Position numbers and translations under genes: made by a program. Below the pieces are notes generated by a model. That model worked only from the letters and a program-made list of their open reading frames with translations. It did not search any database and was not told where the DNA came from. 64,000 bases of DNA, from contig CAXBNJ010000006.1 of assembly GCA_963977125.1 (NCBI GenBank), positions 1 through 64,000 on the forward strand, read 5' to 3'. Below, in pieces: positions 18,715 to 26,815 of this stretch (its first letter is position 1; each line of letters starts with the position of its first letter). This stretch comes from UBA2705 sp963977125. GTDB lineage: Bacteria; Pseudomonadota; Alphaproteobacteria; Micavibrionales; Micavibrionaceae.

Positions 18715-18745
18715 AATTATCTGCCGCTTATCATAGTAGATAATT
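18715..18745. promoter_or_regulatory. Inverted repeat upstream of the thiolase operon
   Basis: AATTATCT (18715-18722) and AGATAATT (18738-18745) form an 8-bp perfect inverted repeat with a 15-nt spacer. It lies 46 bp upstream of the thiolase start and 20 bp after the methyltransferase stop (both genes on the minus strand). The size fits a dimeric regulator's operator. There is no T-tract, so a terminator for the methyltransferase gene is less likely. Confidence 0.4.
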
Positions 18746-18764
18746 GGCTAAGGTCTAGAGAATA

Positions 18765-19586
18765 TTATATTTTTTCTGCAATTATAATCCACGGCGCGCC
18801 ATGGCCTTGTGCGAGGAAGTTACGCAGATTTTTAAGCGCCAATTTGAAATCAGCCCCGATAAACGGCACAACATCATCTGCAGGCTCATTATCGATGATT
18901 TTTCGCGAAAATTGGTCACACTTCTCCTTATGCGCAACATTAAACCCTGCGCCTAACAAGCTGTTTTTATAGGCGGTATAGTCGCTCACATGGTCCGAGT
19001 TTGAATCAGGACTCCAGGGCAGCGGATAGCCGCCCCCTGCGCAAACGCCAGATTCACTTAACACAACGTCATATATTATAAGTTTACCTTTGTTTTTCAG
19101 GTGCTTATTTAAATTTTTGAATAATTTAGATTTGTTTTTTATGTTCATGCCCACATGCGCAATAAGCACGGCGTCAAAAAGGCCTAGCGGCGACAAACCA
19201 GACAGCGCGTCGCCACACACATAATCGACGCGCCCCTCAAATGCGAGCAAATCATGCAATTGCTGCGCAAATATAACATAAGCAGGCACCAAATCGAGTG
19301 CAGTGACCGCACAGCCGCTAAAATGCGCAAAATACCGTGCCGCGCCGCCAAGCCCCGCACCAACATCAAGAAGGCGCGATTCAGGGGTTAACCCCGCCAA
19401 CTCAGCCAATTTTTCTGTTGCGACCACACCCCCAATATGAAACTGGTCGTATTTAAATATCGAGCTAAGCTTATCTCCGTAATTACAATTAGATAGGCTG
19501 CTTATCTTATCTACCAAATAATCAACAACCTCATCATTGCCGTAATGTTCTATAAGCGAATTATTGTGTTTTTCTTGGCTGACCAT
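18765..19586 (-). CDS. SAM-dependent methyltransferase (class I)
   Basis: This 273-residue protein is a Rossmann-fold methyltransferase. SAM motif I is LLDVGAGLGGAARYFA (about 69-84), followed by VTALDLVPAYV, GDALSGLSPLGLFDAV and KGKLIIYDVVLSE. The fold and the long insert after strand 5 resemble the sarcosine/glycine and phosphoethanolamine methyltransferase subgroup, but the substrate is unknown. I chose the ATG at 19586 because AGGG lies 8 bases upstream; an in-frame GTG at 19595 lacks a site. It is transcribed toward the thiolase operon and is divergent from the thioesterase gene. Confidence 0.78.
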   Translation of the reverse strand: MVSQEKHNNSLIEHYGNDEVVDYLVDKISSLSNCNYGDKLSSIFKYDQFHIGGVVATEKLAELAGLTPESRLLDVGAGLGGAARYFAHFSGCAVTALDLVPAYVIFAQQLHDLLAFEGRVDYVCGDALSGLSPLGLFDAVLIAHVGMNIKNKSKLFKNLNKHLKNKGKLIIYDVVLSESGVCAGGGYPLPWSPDSNSDHVSDYTAYKNSLLGAGFNVAHKEKCDQFSRKIIDNEPADDVVPFIGADFKLALKNLRNFLAQGHGAPWIIIAEKI

Positions 19587-19681
19587 GTCATGCACCCTGT
19601 TTACAGTTTCATGCGTTTACGCTACTATTATGCATCGAAAAACGCTTTATTCCATCATAAATTTATAAGGGTCATTAAACC

Positions 19682-20113
19682 ATGCTGTGGCATAAAAGAT
19701 ACACCATACAAGATGCGTTAGATTTAGTGACGCATGAAAATATTCTCGACCAATTAGGCTTAGAGTTCACAGAAATTGGTGATGATTTCCTCACAGCGCG
19801 TATGCCCGTTGATAAACGCACTCATCAAATTCATGGCATATTACATGGCGGGGCTACTTGCGTGCTTGCCGAAACGATCGGCAGCTTTGCCTCTATTATG
19901 TGTGTAGATACAGATACATATTATGCGGTAGGCTCACAAATTTCAGTTAACCACCTACGCCCCGTAACACAGGGCTTTGTCACAGCGCATTGCCTGCCTG
20001 TTCATATAGGCCGTAAAAAGCATGTGTGGGATATTCGCATCACTGATGAACGTGATAAACTGGTCGCCAAATGCGAGCTCACCTGCGCTGTTATTGATAA
20101 GCCAAAAACTTAA
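19682..20113 (+). CDS. Hotdog-fold acyl-CoA thioesterase (PaaI/MenI-like)
   Basis: This 143-residue hotdog-fold protein hydrolyses acyl-CoA or aryl-CoA thioesters. The active-site region HQIHGILHGGATCVLAE (about 47-63) contains the HGG turn and the acidic catalytic residue after it. GSQISVNHLRPVTQG follows as the dimer strand. The pattern is close to MenI/EntH-type 1,4-dihydroxy-2-naphthoyl-CoA thioesterases, but with no menaquinone or siderophore genes nearby a general acyl-CoA housekeeping role is equally likely. It ends before a strong bidirectional terminator. Confidence 0.85.
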   Translation: MLWHKRYTIQDALDLVTHENILDQLGLEFTEIGDDFLTARMPVDKRTHQIHGILHGGATCVLAETIGSFASIMCVDTDTYYAVGSQISVNHLRPVTQGFVTAHCLPVHIGRKKHVWDIRITDERDKLVAKCELTCAVIDKPKT

Positions 20114-20141
20114 AGTAAAAAAGAATATCTACAAAATCAGA

Positions 20142-20174
20142 AAAAATAGGGTCTCAAATTAAGACCCTATTTTT
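20142..20174. terminator. Bidirectional Rho-independent terminator
   Basis: A perfect 13-bp stem (20142-20154 with 20162-20174) has a 7-nt loop and reads A5-TAGGGTCT / AGACCCTA-T5. It lies between the convergent thioesterase gene (ends 20113) and the unknown gene (ends 20203), with A- and T-runs on the outer sides, so it serves both strands. Confidence 0.9.
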
Positions 20175-20202
20175 ATAAGTGCAGCGGCGATATCCTTTAA
20201 TT

Positions 20203-21009
20203 TTAATAAGCACCATCCGCTTGTGCTTCTTCCATGATTCGAAGCAAGGCCATGCGCATATTATCAAGGTTTTGAGTTTGTTGCTTATGCAGAGCTTGCT
20301 GTTGTGCTAAAGACTCTCTTGCCTCTTTCAAGGCGGTTTCATACGCGTCATCAACATCATGTTCAGGGTACCACTTCTCTGCAAACTCACGTCGCGTCGG
20401 TGTGGTGGAATGGCTATAGCTCGTTACTTCCAAATCAGCATGCCGGCCTGATAGCTCTTTCTCCCCCTGTTCTTTCATATAGGCAATTCTTGCCTCCCCT
20501 GTCAGCTTTAACTTATCCGCTTGCTCCGCAATTTTTTGTAGCGCCGCTCCGCCTTCATGCGTGACAAGAGCGCCTTCACCCGTAATATAAGCCAGAATTT
20601 TCTCCCCCTCTGAAAACACTGCTCTGACATTAGATGGGGAGTCTGGGTTGAGATCCGCCTCTATAGACTCAAGGTGCTGCTCAGCGTGTTCAAGCCCTGG
20701 AGTTATCTGATCTTGCATGTCAAATATGGATAGAGTTTGCTGCGCTTCCAGCCATTTATCAAAGCTGGGGATCATTGCTTCATATTGAGCTGCGCTGAGC
20801 TCTACAGCACTGCTCCCATTGGCTGTTGCAAGCGCCTTAGAAGCCGGCCCACTGGATTCCGCCTCCTTCATATCAGCAATACGCTCTCGCACCGGGGCAT
20901 AGGCCTCTTCAAAATATGTTTCCAAATGCGGGCGCATGGAAGAATCAGAGAACATGTCTTTATTAAAGCTCATAGTTTGTGATATTGGGCTAGTAGAAAT
21001 TGATGTCAT
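20203..21009 (-). CDS. Uncharacterised helical protein
   Basis: I do not recognise a family for this 268-residue protein. It is acidic, rich in Glu, Ala and Gln, and predicted by eye to be mostly helical. The last 45 residues (AYETALKEARESLAQQQALH onward) look like a coiled coil. There is no signal peptide or membrane segment; the amino end is Ser/Thr-rich. It is a single-gene unit: a strong terminator lies 29 bp downstream, and upstream is an inverted repeat (21024-21045). It could be an effector or regulatory protein, but nothing in the sequence settles this. Confidence 0.6.
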   Translation of the reverse strand: MTSISTSPISQTMSFNKDMFSDSSMRPHLETYFEEAYAPVRERIADMKEAESSGPASKALATANGSSAVELSAAQYEAMIPSFDKWLEAQQTLSIFDMQDQITPGLEHAEQHLESIEADLNPDSPSNVRAVFSEGEKILAYITGEGALVTHEGGAALQKIAEQADKLKLTGEARIAYMKEQGEKELSGRHADLEVTSYSHSTTPTRREFAEKWYPEHDVDDAYETALKEARESLAQQQALHKQQTQNLDNMRMALLRIMEEAQADGAY

Positions 21010-21023
21010 CGCTTTTAATCCTT

Positions 21024-21045
21024 TCGCATAATTTTATATATGCGA
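21024..21045. promoter_or_regulatory. Inverted repeat upstream of the unknown helical protein
   Basis: TCGCATA (21024-21030) and TATGCGA (21039-21045) flank an 8-nt A+T-rich spacer, 15 bp upstream of the start of the gene at 20203-21009. This is a possible operator that would overlap the promoter or leader of that gene. Confidence 0.3.
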
Positions 21046-21096
21046 GTCTTACAAGCAAAAACTGTGCCCATTAAGTTATTAAGCCCATTATGAGGT

Positions 21097-24000
21097 CTAA
21101 GCCACCGCCTCTATTGGGGGTTGATATTCCAAAGCGCTGAGAAGCTCCGCATGGCATTGATAATATTTCTCAATATTCTCATCTTTAACAGGGCCATAGC
21201 CTTTAATCATATCCGGTAAATTCAGCAGCTCTATGCATGTATCCACTGTTTCAGGTGATAATTTGGCTAACACAGTATCAACCAGCGCTTCATAATGCTT
21301 AATCAATGCGCGTTCATCTTTGCGGGCTTGGTGATAACCAAACACATCAAACGGCGTACCGCGCAATGCTTTCATTTTCGCTAATATTTTAAAGCCATGC
21401 ATCATCCACGGGCCAAATTTACGTTTTTTAGGGCGACCTGTGGCAGGATCATCTTGTTCAAAAATGGGCGGCGCAAGATTAAACTCAATTTTATAGTCGC
21501 CAGAGAATTGGCTTTTTAGTTTCTTGAGGAAGGTGCCGTCCGTATAAAGGCGCGCCACTTCATATTCATCTTTATAAGCCAGTAATTTTTGGTAATACCG
21601 CGCCGCTGCATAGGTTAAGGCATCACTATCCGCGCCGATTAGGGTTTTTTCTTGCTCTGCAACCTTCAGAACAAGGCGATGATAGCGCCCTGCATAGGCT
21701 TTGTTTTGATAAGCGGCGAGGTAATCAACGCGGCGCTCAATCATTTCTTCTAACGTTTCAGAAACCGCTTCTTTCGTGTCGTTTTCTTTAAGGACATCTT
21801 CGACCATTTTATTAACGGCATTGATATCATGCGCGGCAAGGCGGCCAAAGGCGAAAGCTTTTAAATTGGTTTCAATCGCCACGCCATTAAGCGTAATCGC
21901 ATGGGCAATTGAATCAAGCTGCAGCGGAATAAGGCCTTTTTGCCATGCATAGCCAAGCATCAACATATTGGTGTTGATCTCATCCCCCAATAAAACCCGT
22001 GCATATTCAGTCGCAGCAATGAAAGACACGCCCTCCGATGTTACGCGTTTTAATAATGTTTCACGAACTTTATCTTGTGCAAAATCTAGGTCGTTATCAA
22101 TCACAAAAGCCGAAACAGGGGCTTGGTCGCCGTTAATAACAGCATGAGTGCGATCAGAATTAAGCGTTTTATACGCCGTCGCGCCAACAGCGGAAACAAT
22201 ATCACAAGCCAGCAGCAAATTCGCGCCGCCTGCAATAATATTACCGGTTCTAAGGTCTTCTTGCTTATTGCCTATGCGTACATGGCTCAGCACTTCGCCG
22301 CCTTTTTGCGCAAGGCCGGTCATATCAAGGTTACGGCAGAATTTATCTTCAACATGCGCCGCCATCCCTAACAACGCGCCAATGGTTAACACTCCTGTGC
22401 CACCAATACCTGTGACCACAATATTATAGGCATCATCAAGACTTGGTACATTAGGCTGAGGCAAGCTTGCGAAGATATCACCGCCGCCATCTTCATCCGA
22501 TGCTTTGGTTTTGCGTAACTCGCCGCCATGGACGGTCACAAATGATGGGCAGAAGCCTTTCAAACATGAAAAATCTTTATTACAAAGCGATTGGTTGATT
22601 TGGCGCTTACGGCCATATTCAGTCTCTAGTGGCTGTACGGCAACGCAGTTTGATTGCACAGAACAATCGCCGCAGCCTTCACAAACACTGTCATTAATAA
22701 TGACCCGTTTGGCTGGGTCAGGGTAAAGGCCGCGTTTACGGCGGCGGCGTTTTTCTGCCGCGCAGGTTTGATCATAAATAATCACGCTCGTGCCTTCAAT
22801 TGTTTGGCACTCTTTCATGATATTTTCTAATTGCTCACGTCCTAATACTGCGACGTCTTTCGGAATTTCTTTGACGTTTTTATAGCTTTCAGGGAACTCA
22901 CTTAATATCCATGCTTTGCTTACGCCCTCAGACATAACTTGCTGCGCCACGCGGTAGACAGGAAGATCGCCATCAACATGCTGACCGCCCGTCATCGCCA
23001 CGGCATCATTATAGAGAATTTTATAAGTAATATTCACTTTAGCTGCGACCGAAGCGCGTATCGCTAATGAGCCAGAATGGAAATATGTACCATCGCCCAG
23101 ATTAGCAAAAATATGTTTACGCTTAGTATATGGCGCCATACCAATCCACGGTACGCCCTCGCCGCCCATTTGCGTACAAAGCGCTGAGTTACGATCCATC
23201 CACTGCACCATATAATGACAGCCAATCCCCACCATAGCGAAGCTATCTTCTGGGACTTTGGTTGAGGTGTTATGGGGGCAACCTGCGCAATAATAAGGTT
23301 TACGCAAAGATGGCGCAGCATAGGCTTTGGCTTCTTGTTCATAGCGCTCATGAAAGGCCAGAGCCGCATCAATTTTTTCATTATGATAGAAACGCGCAAT
23401 ACGCTGCGCAATTACGCGCGCGACCATGCCAACATTATGAGCATTATCAAGCGGCAAGAGGCGCTTGCGGTTTTCATCATATTTACCAACCACCATAGGG
23501 CGTTTTTCAGGTGGCCAGTTGAAAATTTGCTGCGTGAGCTGATTTTCGATTAATTCGCGCTTTTCTTCAACAATCAGAATTTCTTCTAATCCTTCAACAA
23601 AAGCATGGGCGCCTTGTGGCTCTAATGGCCAAGGCATGCCGACTTTATAAAGGCGCAGGCCAATATCTTTGGCAATATCATCCGTAATACCTAGCTCGAT
23701 TAAGGCTTGGCGGACATCGCCGTAAGATTTACCAGCAGTCACAATACCAAAGCGTGGTTTATCGCTATCCATGACCACACGGTCAATTTTGTTTTTACGG
23801 CAAAACGCATGACAAGCAAATAATTTGTAATTTTGTAAACGGAAATCGACCTCACGTGGCACGTCATTGAGGCGAATATGCACCCCACCTTGGGGCATTT
23901 CGAATTCAGATGCGTCTGGCGTAAGAATAAGGCGGTTTTCGCGCGACAAATCAACCGTGCCCGATGTTTCAACATTCTCACTCGTCACTTTAAGCGCCGT

Positions 24001-24594
24001 CCAGCAGCCAGAATAGCGCGACATTTCAATGCCCAATAGGCCATATTCAACAAACTCTTGAATACTCGCAGGATATAAAATTGGGATCATATAAGCAGAT
24101 AAAGCATGGTCACTCTGACATGGTAAAGTCGATGATTTACACGCATGATCATCCCCCACAATGGCCAGTACGCCACCTTTGGGCGCTGTACCATAAGCAT
24201 TCGCGTGGCGCATAACATCACCGCTGCGATCAACGCCAGGGGATTTACCATACCAAATACCAAATACGCCATCATATTCAGAGCCGCCAAGCAAATTCAC
24301 TTGCTGCGTGCCCCAAACAGAGGTTGCGGCTAAATCTTCATTAACGCCCGGATCAAAGGTAATATTATGACTTTCAAGCTGTTTTTTAGCGCGCATAAGT
24401 TCCATATCATAACCGCCCAGTGGAGAACCACGATAACCAGAGATAAAGCCCGCCGTATTTAAACCTGCCGCGCGATCTCGGCGCATTTGTACCAAAGGAA
24501 TACGCGTCAGCGCTTGCAGACCATTCATAAAGGCAATGCCCTCTTCTAGGTCATATTTATCATTAAGCGAAACGTTTTTTAATGGCTTAGTCAT
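21097..24594 (-). CDS. Fused indolepyruvate-type 2-oxoacid:ferredoxin oxidoreductase (IorAB)
   Basis: This 1165-residue enzyme oxidatively decarboxylates aryl- or branched-chain 2-oxoacids to acyl-CoA with reduction of ferredoxin. An amino-terminal pyrimidine-binding domain (about 30-300) is followed by a thiamine diphosphate domain (about 430-600) with ANLGDGTYFHSGS. A [4Fe-4S] segment has CEGCGDC (about 638-644) and a second Cys cluster near 671-682. The IorB-like gamma domain (about 735-930, starting VTGIGGTGVLTIGALLG) precedes a carboxy-terminal family domain. Its place beside isovaleryl-CoA dehydrogenase and the other leucine genes suggests 4-methyl-2-oxopentanoate and related oxoacids as substrates, replacing a BCKDH complex. 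Indolepyruvate or phenylpyruvate remain possible. Confidence 0.92.
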   Translation of the reverse strand: MTKPLKNVSLNDKYDLEEGIAFMNGLQALTRIPLVQMRRDRAAGLNTAGFISGYRGSPLGGYDMELMRAKKQLESHNITFDPGVNEDLAATSVWGTQQVNLLGGSEYDGVFGIWYGKSPGVDRSGDVMRHANAYGTAPKGGVLAIVGDDHACKSSTLPCQSDHALSAYMIPILYPASIQEFVEYGLLGIEMSRYSGCWTALKVTSENVETSGTVDLSRENRLILTPDASEFEMPQGGVHIRLNDVPREVDFRLQNYKLFACHAFCRKNKIDRVVMDSDKPRFGIVTAGKSYGDVRQALIELGITDDIAKDIGLRLYKVGMPWPLEPQGAHAFVEGLEEILIVEEKRELIENQLTQQIFNWPPEKRPMVVGKYDENRKRLLPLDNAHNVGMVARVIAQRIARFYHNEKIDAALAFHERYEQEAKAYAAPSLRKPYYCAGCPHNTSTKVPEDSFAMVGIGCHYMVQWMDRNSALCTQMGGEGVPWIGMAPYTKRKHIFANLGDGTYFHSGSLAIRASVAAKVNITYKILYNDAVAMTGGQHVDGDLPVYRVAQQVMSEGVSKAWILSEFPESYKNVKEIPKDVAVLGREQLENIMKECQTIEGTSVIIYDQTCAAEKRRRRKRGLYPDPAKRVIINDSVCEGCGDCSVQSNCVAVQPLETEYGRKRQINQSLCNKDFSCLKGFCPSFVTVHGGELRKTKASDEDGGGDIFASLPQPNVPSLDDAYNIVVTGIGGTGVLTIGALLGMAAHVEDKFCRNLDMTGLAQKGGEVLSHVRIGNKQEDLRTGNIIAGGANLLLACDIVSAVGATAYKTLNSDRTHAVINGDQAPVSAFVIDNDLDFAQDKVRETLLKRVTSEGVSFIAATEYARVLLGDEINTNMLMLGYAWQKGLIPLQLDSIAHAITLNGVAIETNLKAFAFGRLAAHDINAVNKMVEDVLKENDTKEAVSETLEEMIERRVDYLAAYQNKAYAGRYHRLVLKVAEQEKTLIGADSDALTYAAARYYQKLLAYKDEYEVARLYTDGTFLKKLKSQFSGDYKIEFNLAPPIFEQDDPATGRPKKRKFGPWMMHGFKILAKMKALRGTPFDVFGYHQARKDERALIKHYEALVDTVLAKLSPETVDTCIELLNLPDMIKGYGPVKDENIEKYYQCHAELLSALEYQPPIEAVA

Positions 24595-24645
24595 AGTCTA
24601 TATACCCTGTTTATTGCTTATTATTATTTATGGAGTAATGCGTGT

Positions 24646-24674
24646 GAATATTAGCGTGAAATGCGCTAACATTC
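24646..24674. promoter_or_regulatory. Imperfect inverted repeat between liuA and the oxidoreductase gene
   Basis: GAATATTAGCG (24646-24656) pairs with CGCTAACATTC (24664-24674) with one mismatch and a 7-nt loop. It lies in the 119-bp gap upstream of the oxidoreductase start and downstream of the isovaleryl-CoA dehydrogenase stop. No T-tract follows on the minus strand, so an operator or processing hairpin fits better than a terminator. Confidence 0.35.
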
Positions 24675-24713
24675 TAGTGCTCACCTGTGCTGCGCCGCCG
24701 CGAAGGCCTTAGG

Positions 24714-25880
24714 CTATTTCGTTTCTTCAAACAACTCACGGCCAATCAGCATACGACGAATTTCTGATGTACCCGCGCCAATTTCATAGAGCTTGGCATC
24801 ACGCAATAAGCGCCCTGCTGGAAATTCATTAATATAGCCGTTACCGCCAAGGGTTTGAATGGCTTGCAGCGCCAATTGCGTTGCCGCCTCTGCACTGGTT
24901 AAAATGCAGCCTGCCGCGTCTTTACGCGCGGTCTCACCACGATCACAAGCCGCCGCCGCCGCATAAACATAGCTGCGCTGCGCTGACAGCGTCGTATACA
25001 TATCAGCCATTTTACCCTGCATTAATTCAAAAGTACCAATAGGGCGTCCAAATTGTTCTCTATCATGGATATAGGGCACAACAAGATCCATACAAGCTTG
25101 CATAATACCCAAAGGCCCGCCTGATAGCACAACGCGCTCATAATCAAGACCGCTCATCAAAACGCGCACGCCTTGGTTTAAGCCACCCAGAATATTTTCT
25201 TTAGGAACAACGCAATCTTGGAAGACGAGCTCACACGTATTTGACCCACGCATACCAAGTTTATCAAGCTTTTGCGCTGTTGAAAAACCCTTCATATCGC
25301 TTTCAATGATAAAAGCTGTGATGCCTTTCGCGCCCGCCTCTGGCTCAGTTTTGGCATAGACCACCAATGTATGAGCATCAGGCCCGTTAGTAATCCACAT
25401 TTTATTGCCGTTCAGCACATAGTGATCGCCATTATCGCGCGCGGTGAGTTTCATGCTGACGACATCAGAGCCTGCGCCCGGCTCACTCATCGCGAGCGCC
25501 CCAATATGTTCACCGCTAACCAATTTAGGCAGATATTTTTTGCGCTGTTCGTCATTGCCGTTTTTAGAAATTTGATTAACGCAGAGATTAGAATGCGCGC
25601 CATAACTCAGACCAATTGAAGCCGAAGCGCGAGAAATTTCTTCCATCGCGATGACATGCGCCAAATAGCCAAGCTCTGAGCCGCCATATTCTTCACTAAC
25701 CGTAACGCCGAGCAAGCCCATTGCACCGAGTTTTGGCCAGAGCTCATTAGGGAATTCATTTTTCAGGTCAACAGCTTCGGCCATTGGCGCAATTTCATTT
25801 TGAGCAAAGCTATAAATGCTTTCACGCAGCATATTAATATCTTCACCATGAGCAAAATTTAATGTTGGATACGGTATCAT
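24714..25880 (-). CDS. liuA: Isovaleryl-CoA dehydrogenase
   Basis: LiuA oxidises isovaleryl-CoA to 3-methylcrotonyl-CoA in leucine breakdown. The 388-residue sequence has the acyl-CoA dehydrogenase signatures ALAMSEPGAGSDVVSM and LGGNGYINEFPAGRLLRD. The decisive feature is the catalytic Glu in GLDYERVVLSGG (Glu248), the position used by isovaleryl-CoA dehydrogenases. At the usual place near the carboxy end the sequence reads EIGAGTSEIRR, with Gly instead of Glu. It is transcribed with the downstream oxidoreductase gene and lies 41 bp after HMG-CoA lyase. Confidence 0.94.
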   Translation of the reverse strand: MIPYPTLNFAHGEDINMLRESIYSFAQNEIAPMAEAVDLKNEFPNELWPKLGAMGLLGVTVSEEYGGSELGYLAHVIAMEEISRASASIGLSYGAHSNLCVNQISKNGNDEQRKKYLPKLVSGEHIGALAMSEPGAGSDVVSMKLTARDNGDHYVLNGNKMWITNGPDAHTLVVYAKTEPEAGAKGITAFIIESDMKGFSTAQKLDKLGMRGSNTCELVFQDCVVPKENILGGLNQGVRVLMSGLDYERVVLSGGPLGIMQACMDLVVPYIHDREQFGRPIGTFELMQGKMADMYTTLSAQRSYVYAAAAACDRGETARKDAAGCILTSAEAATQLALQAIQTLGGNGYINEFPAGRLLRDAKLYEIGAGTSEIRRMLIGRELFEETK

Positions 25881-25921
25881 CCGTTTTCTCCCCTGAGATT
25901 AAGTTTTAAGTCGTTTTTTAA

Positions 25922-26812
25922 TTATATTTTTAACGCATTGGCCACATGGCCGGCGGGCTTACGCCCTAAATAATCAGAAATAAACCACGCCGCTTTGACG
26001 AGCTTATCAAGATCAAGCCCAGTATCAAAACCAAGGCCGCTCAGCATATAGGCGACATCTTCTGTTGCTACATTGCCAGACGCGCCCTTGGCATAAGGGC
26101 AGCCACCAAGACCCGCAATTGAACTATCAATGACCCGCACGCCGCTTTCTAACCCTGCATAAATATTTGCCAGAGCTTGCCCGTAAGTATCATGGCAATG
26201 CAAAGCAATATGCTCAATAGGTACTGCAGTTTTAACCGCCGCGATAATCTGTTTGATTTGATTGGGCGTACCAACGCCAATTGTATCACCTAGTGATATT
26301 TCATAGCAGCCTGCTGCATATAATTTAGCGGCTGTATCGACGACGGCATCAATAGTTATTTTACCTTCATAAGGGCAGCCTGCAATGCAAGACACGTAGC
26401 CCCGCACTTTAATCTGTTTTTCGCTCGCCTGCTCCATAATTGGGGCAAAGCGCTCAAAGCTTTCAGCAATCGAACAATTAATATTTTTTTGTGTGAAGCT
26501 CTCCGATGCCGCCGTGAATAGAGCGATGCTCCGCACATCATGGCTCATAGCCTCTTGCATACCGTGCATATTGGGCACAAGGACAGGATAGCTAACGTCT
26601 AAATCATTTTTTAGTGCCGCCATAATCTCGTTATGGTCAGCCATTTGTGGCACCCATTTAGGGGCGACAAAACTGGTGGCTTCTATTTGCGTCAAACCTG
26701 CGTCTTTGAGCTGCGCAATCAGGCTTAACTTAATGTCCGTCGGGACATTTTGCGCTTCATTTTGCAAACCATCACGCGGGCCAACTTCATATAATGTTAC
26801 ATGATCACTCAT
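25922..26812 (-). CDS. liuE: Hydroxymethylglutaryl-CoA lyase
   Basis: This enzyme splits 3-hydroxy-3-methylglutaryl-CoA into acetoacetate and acetyl-CoA, the last step of leucine degradation. The 296-residue TIM-barrel protein has the amino-terminal metal/substrate motif VGPRDGLQNE (about 11-20). The metal ligands are in LHCHDTYGQALAN, and the catalytic Cys lies in the flexible loop GLGGCPYAKGASGNVATED. It starts 3 bp after the biotin carboxylase subunit stop, so the pair is translationally linked. Confidence 0.95.
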   Translation of the reverse strand: MSDHVTLYEVGPRDGLQNEAQNVPTDIKLSLIAQLKDAGLTQIEATSFVAPKWVPQMADHNEIMAALKNDLDVSYPVLVPNMHGMQEAMSHDVRSIALFTAASESFTQKNINCSIAESFERFAPIMEQASEKQIKVRGYVSCIAGCPYEGKITIDAVVDTAAKLYAAGCYEISLGDTIGVGTPNQIKQIIAAVKTAVPIEHIALHCHDTYGQALANIYAGLESGVRVIDSSIAGLGGCPYAKGASGNVATEDVAYMLSGLGFDTGLDLDKLVKAAWFISDYLGRKPAGHVANALKI

Positions 26813-26815
26813 TGC

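Noticed and set aside
22123..22429. Plus-strand open frames inside the oxidoreductase gene
   Set aside because: They are shadows of the clear 1165-residue enzyme on the other strand.
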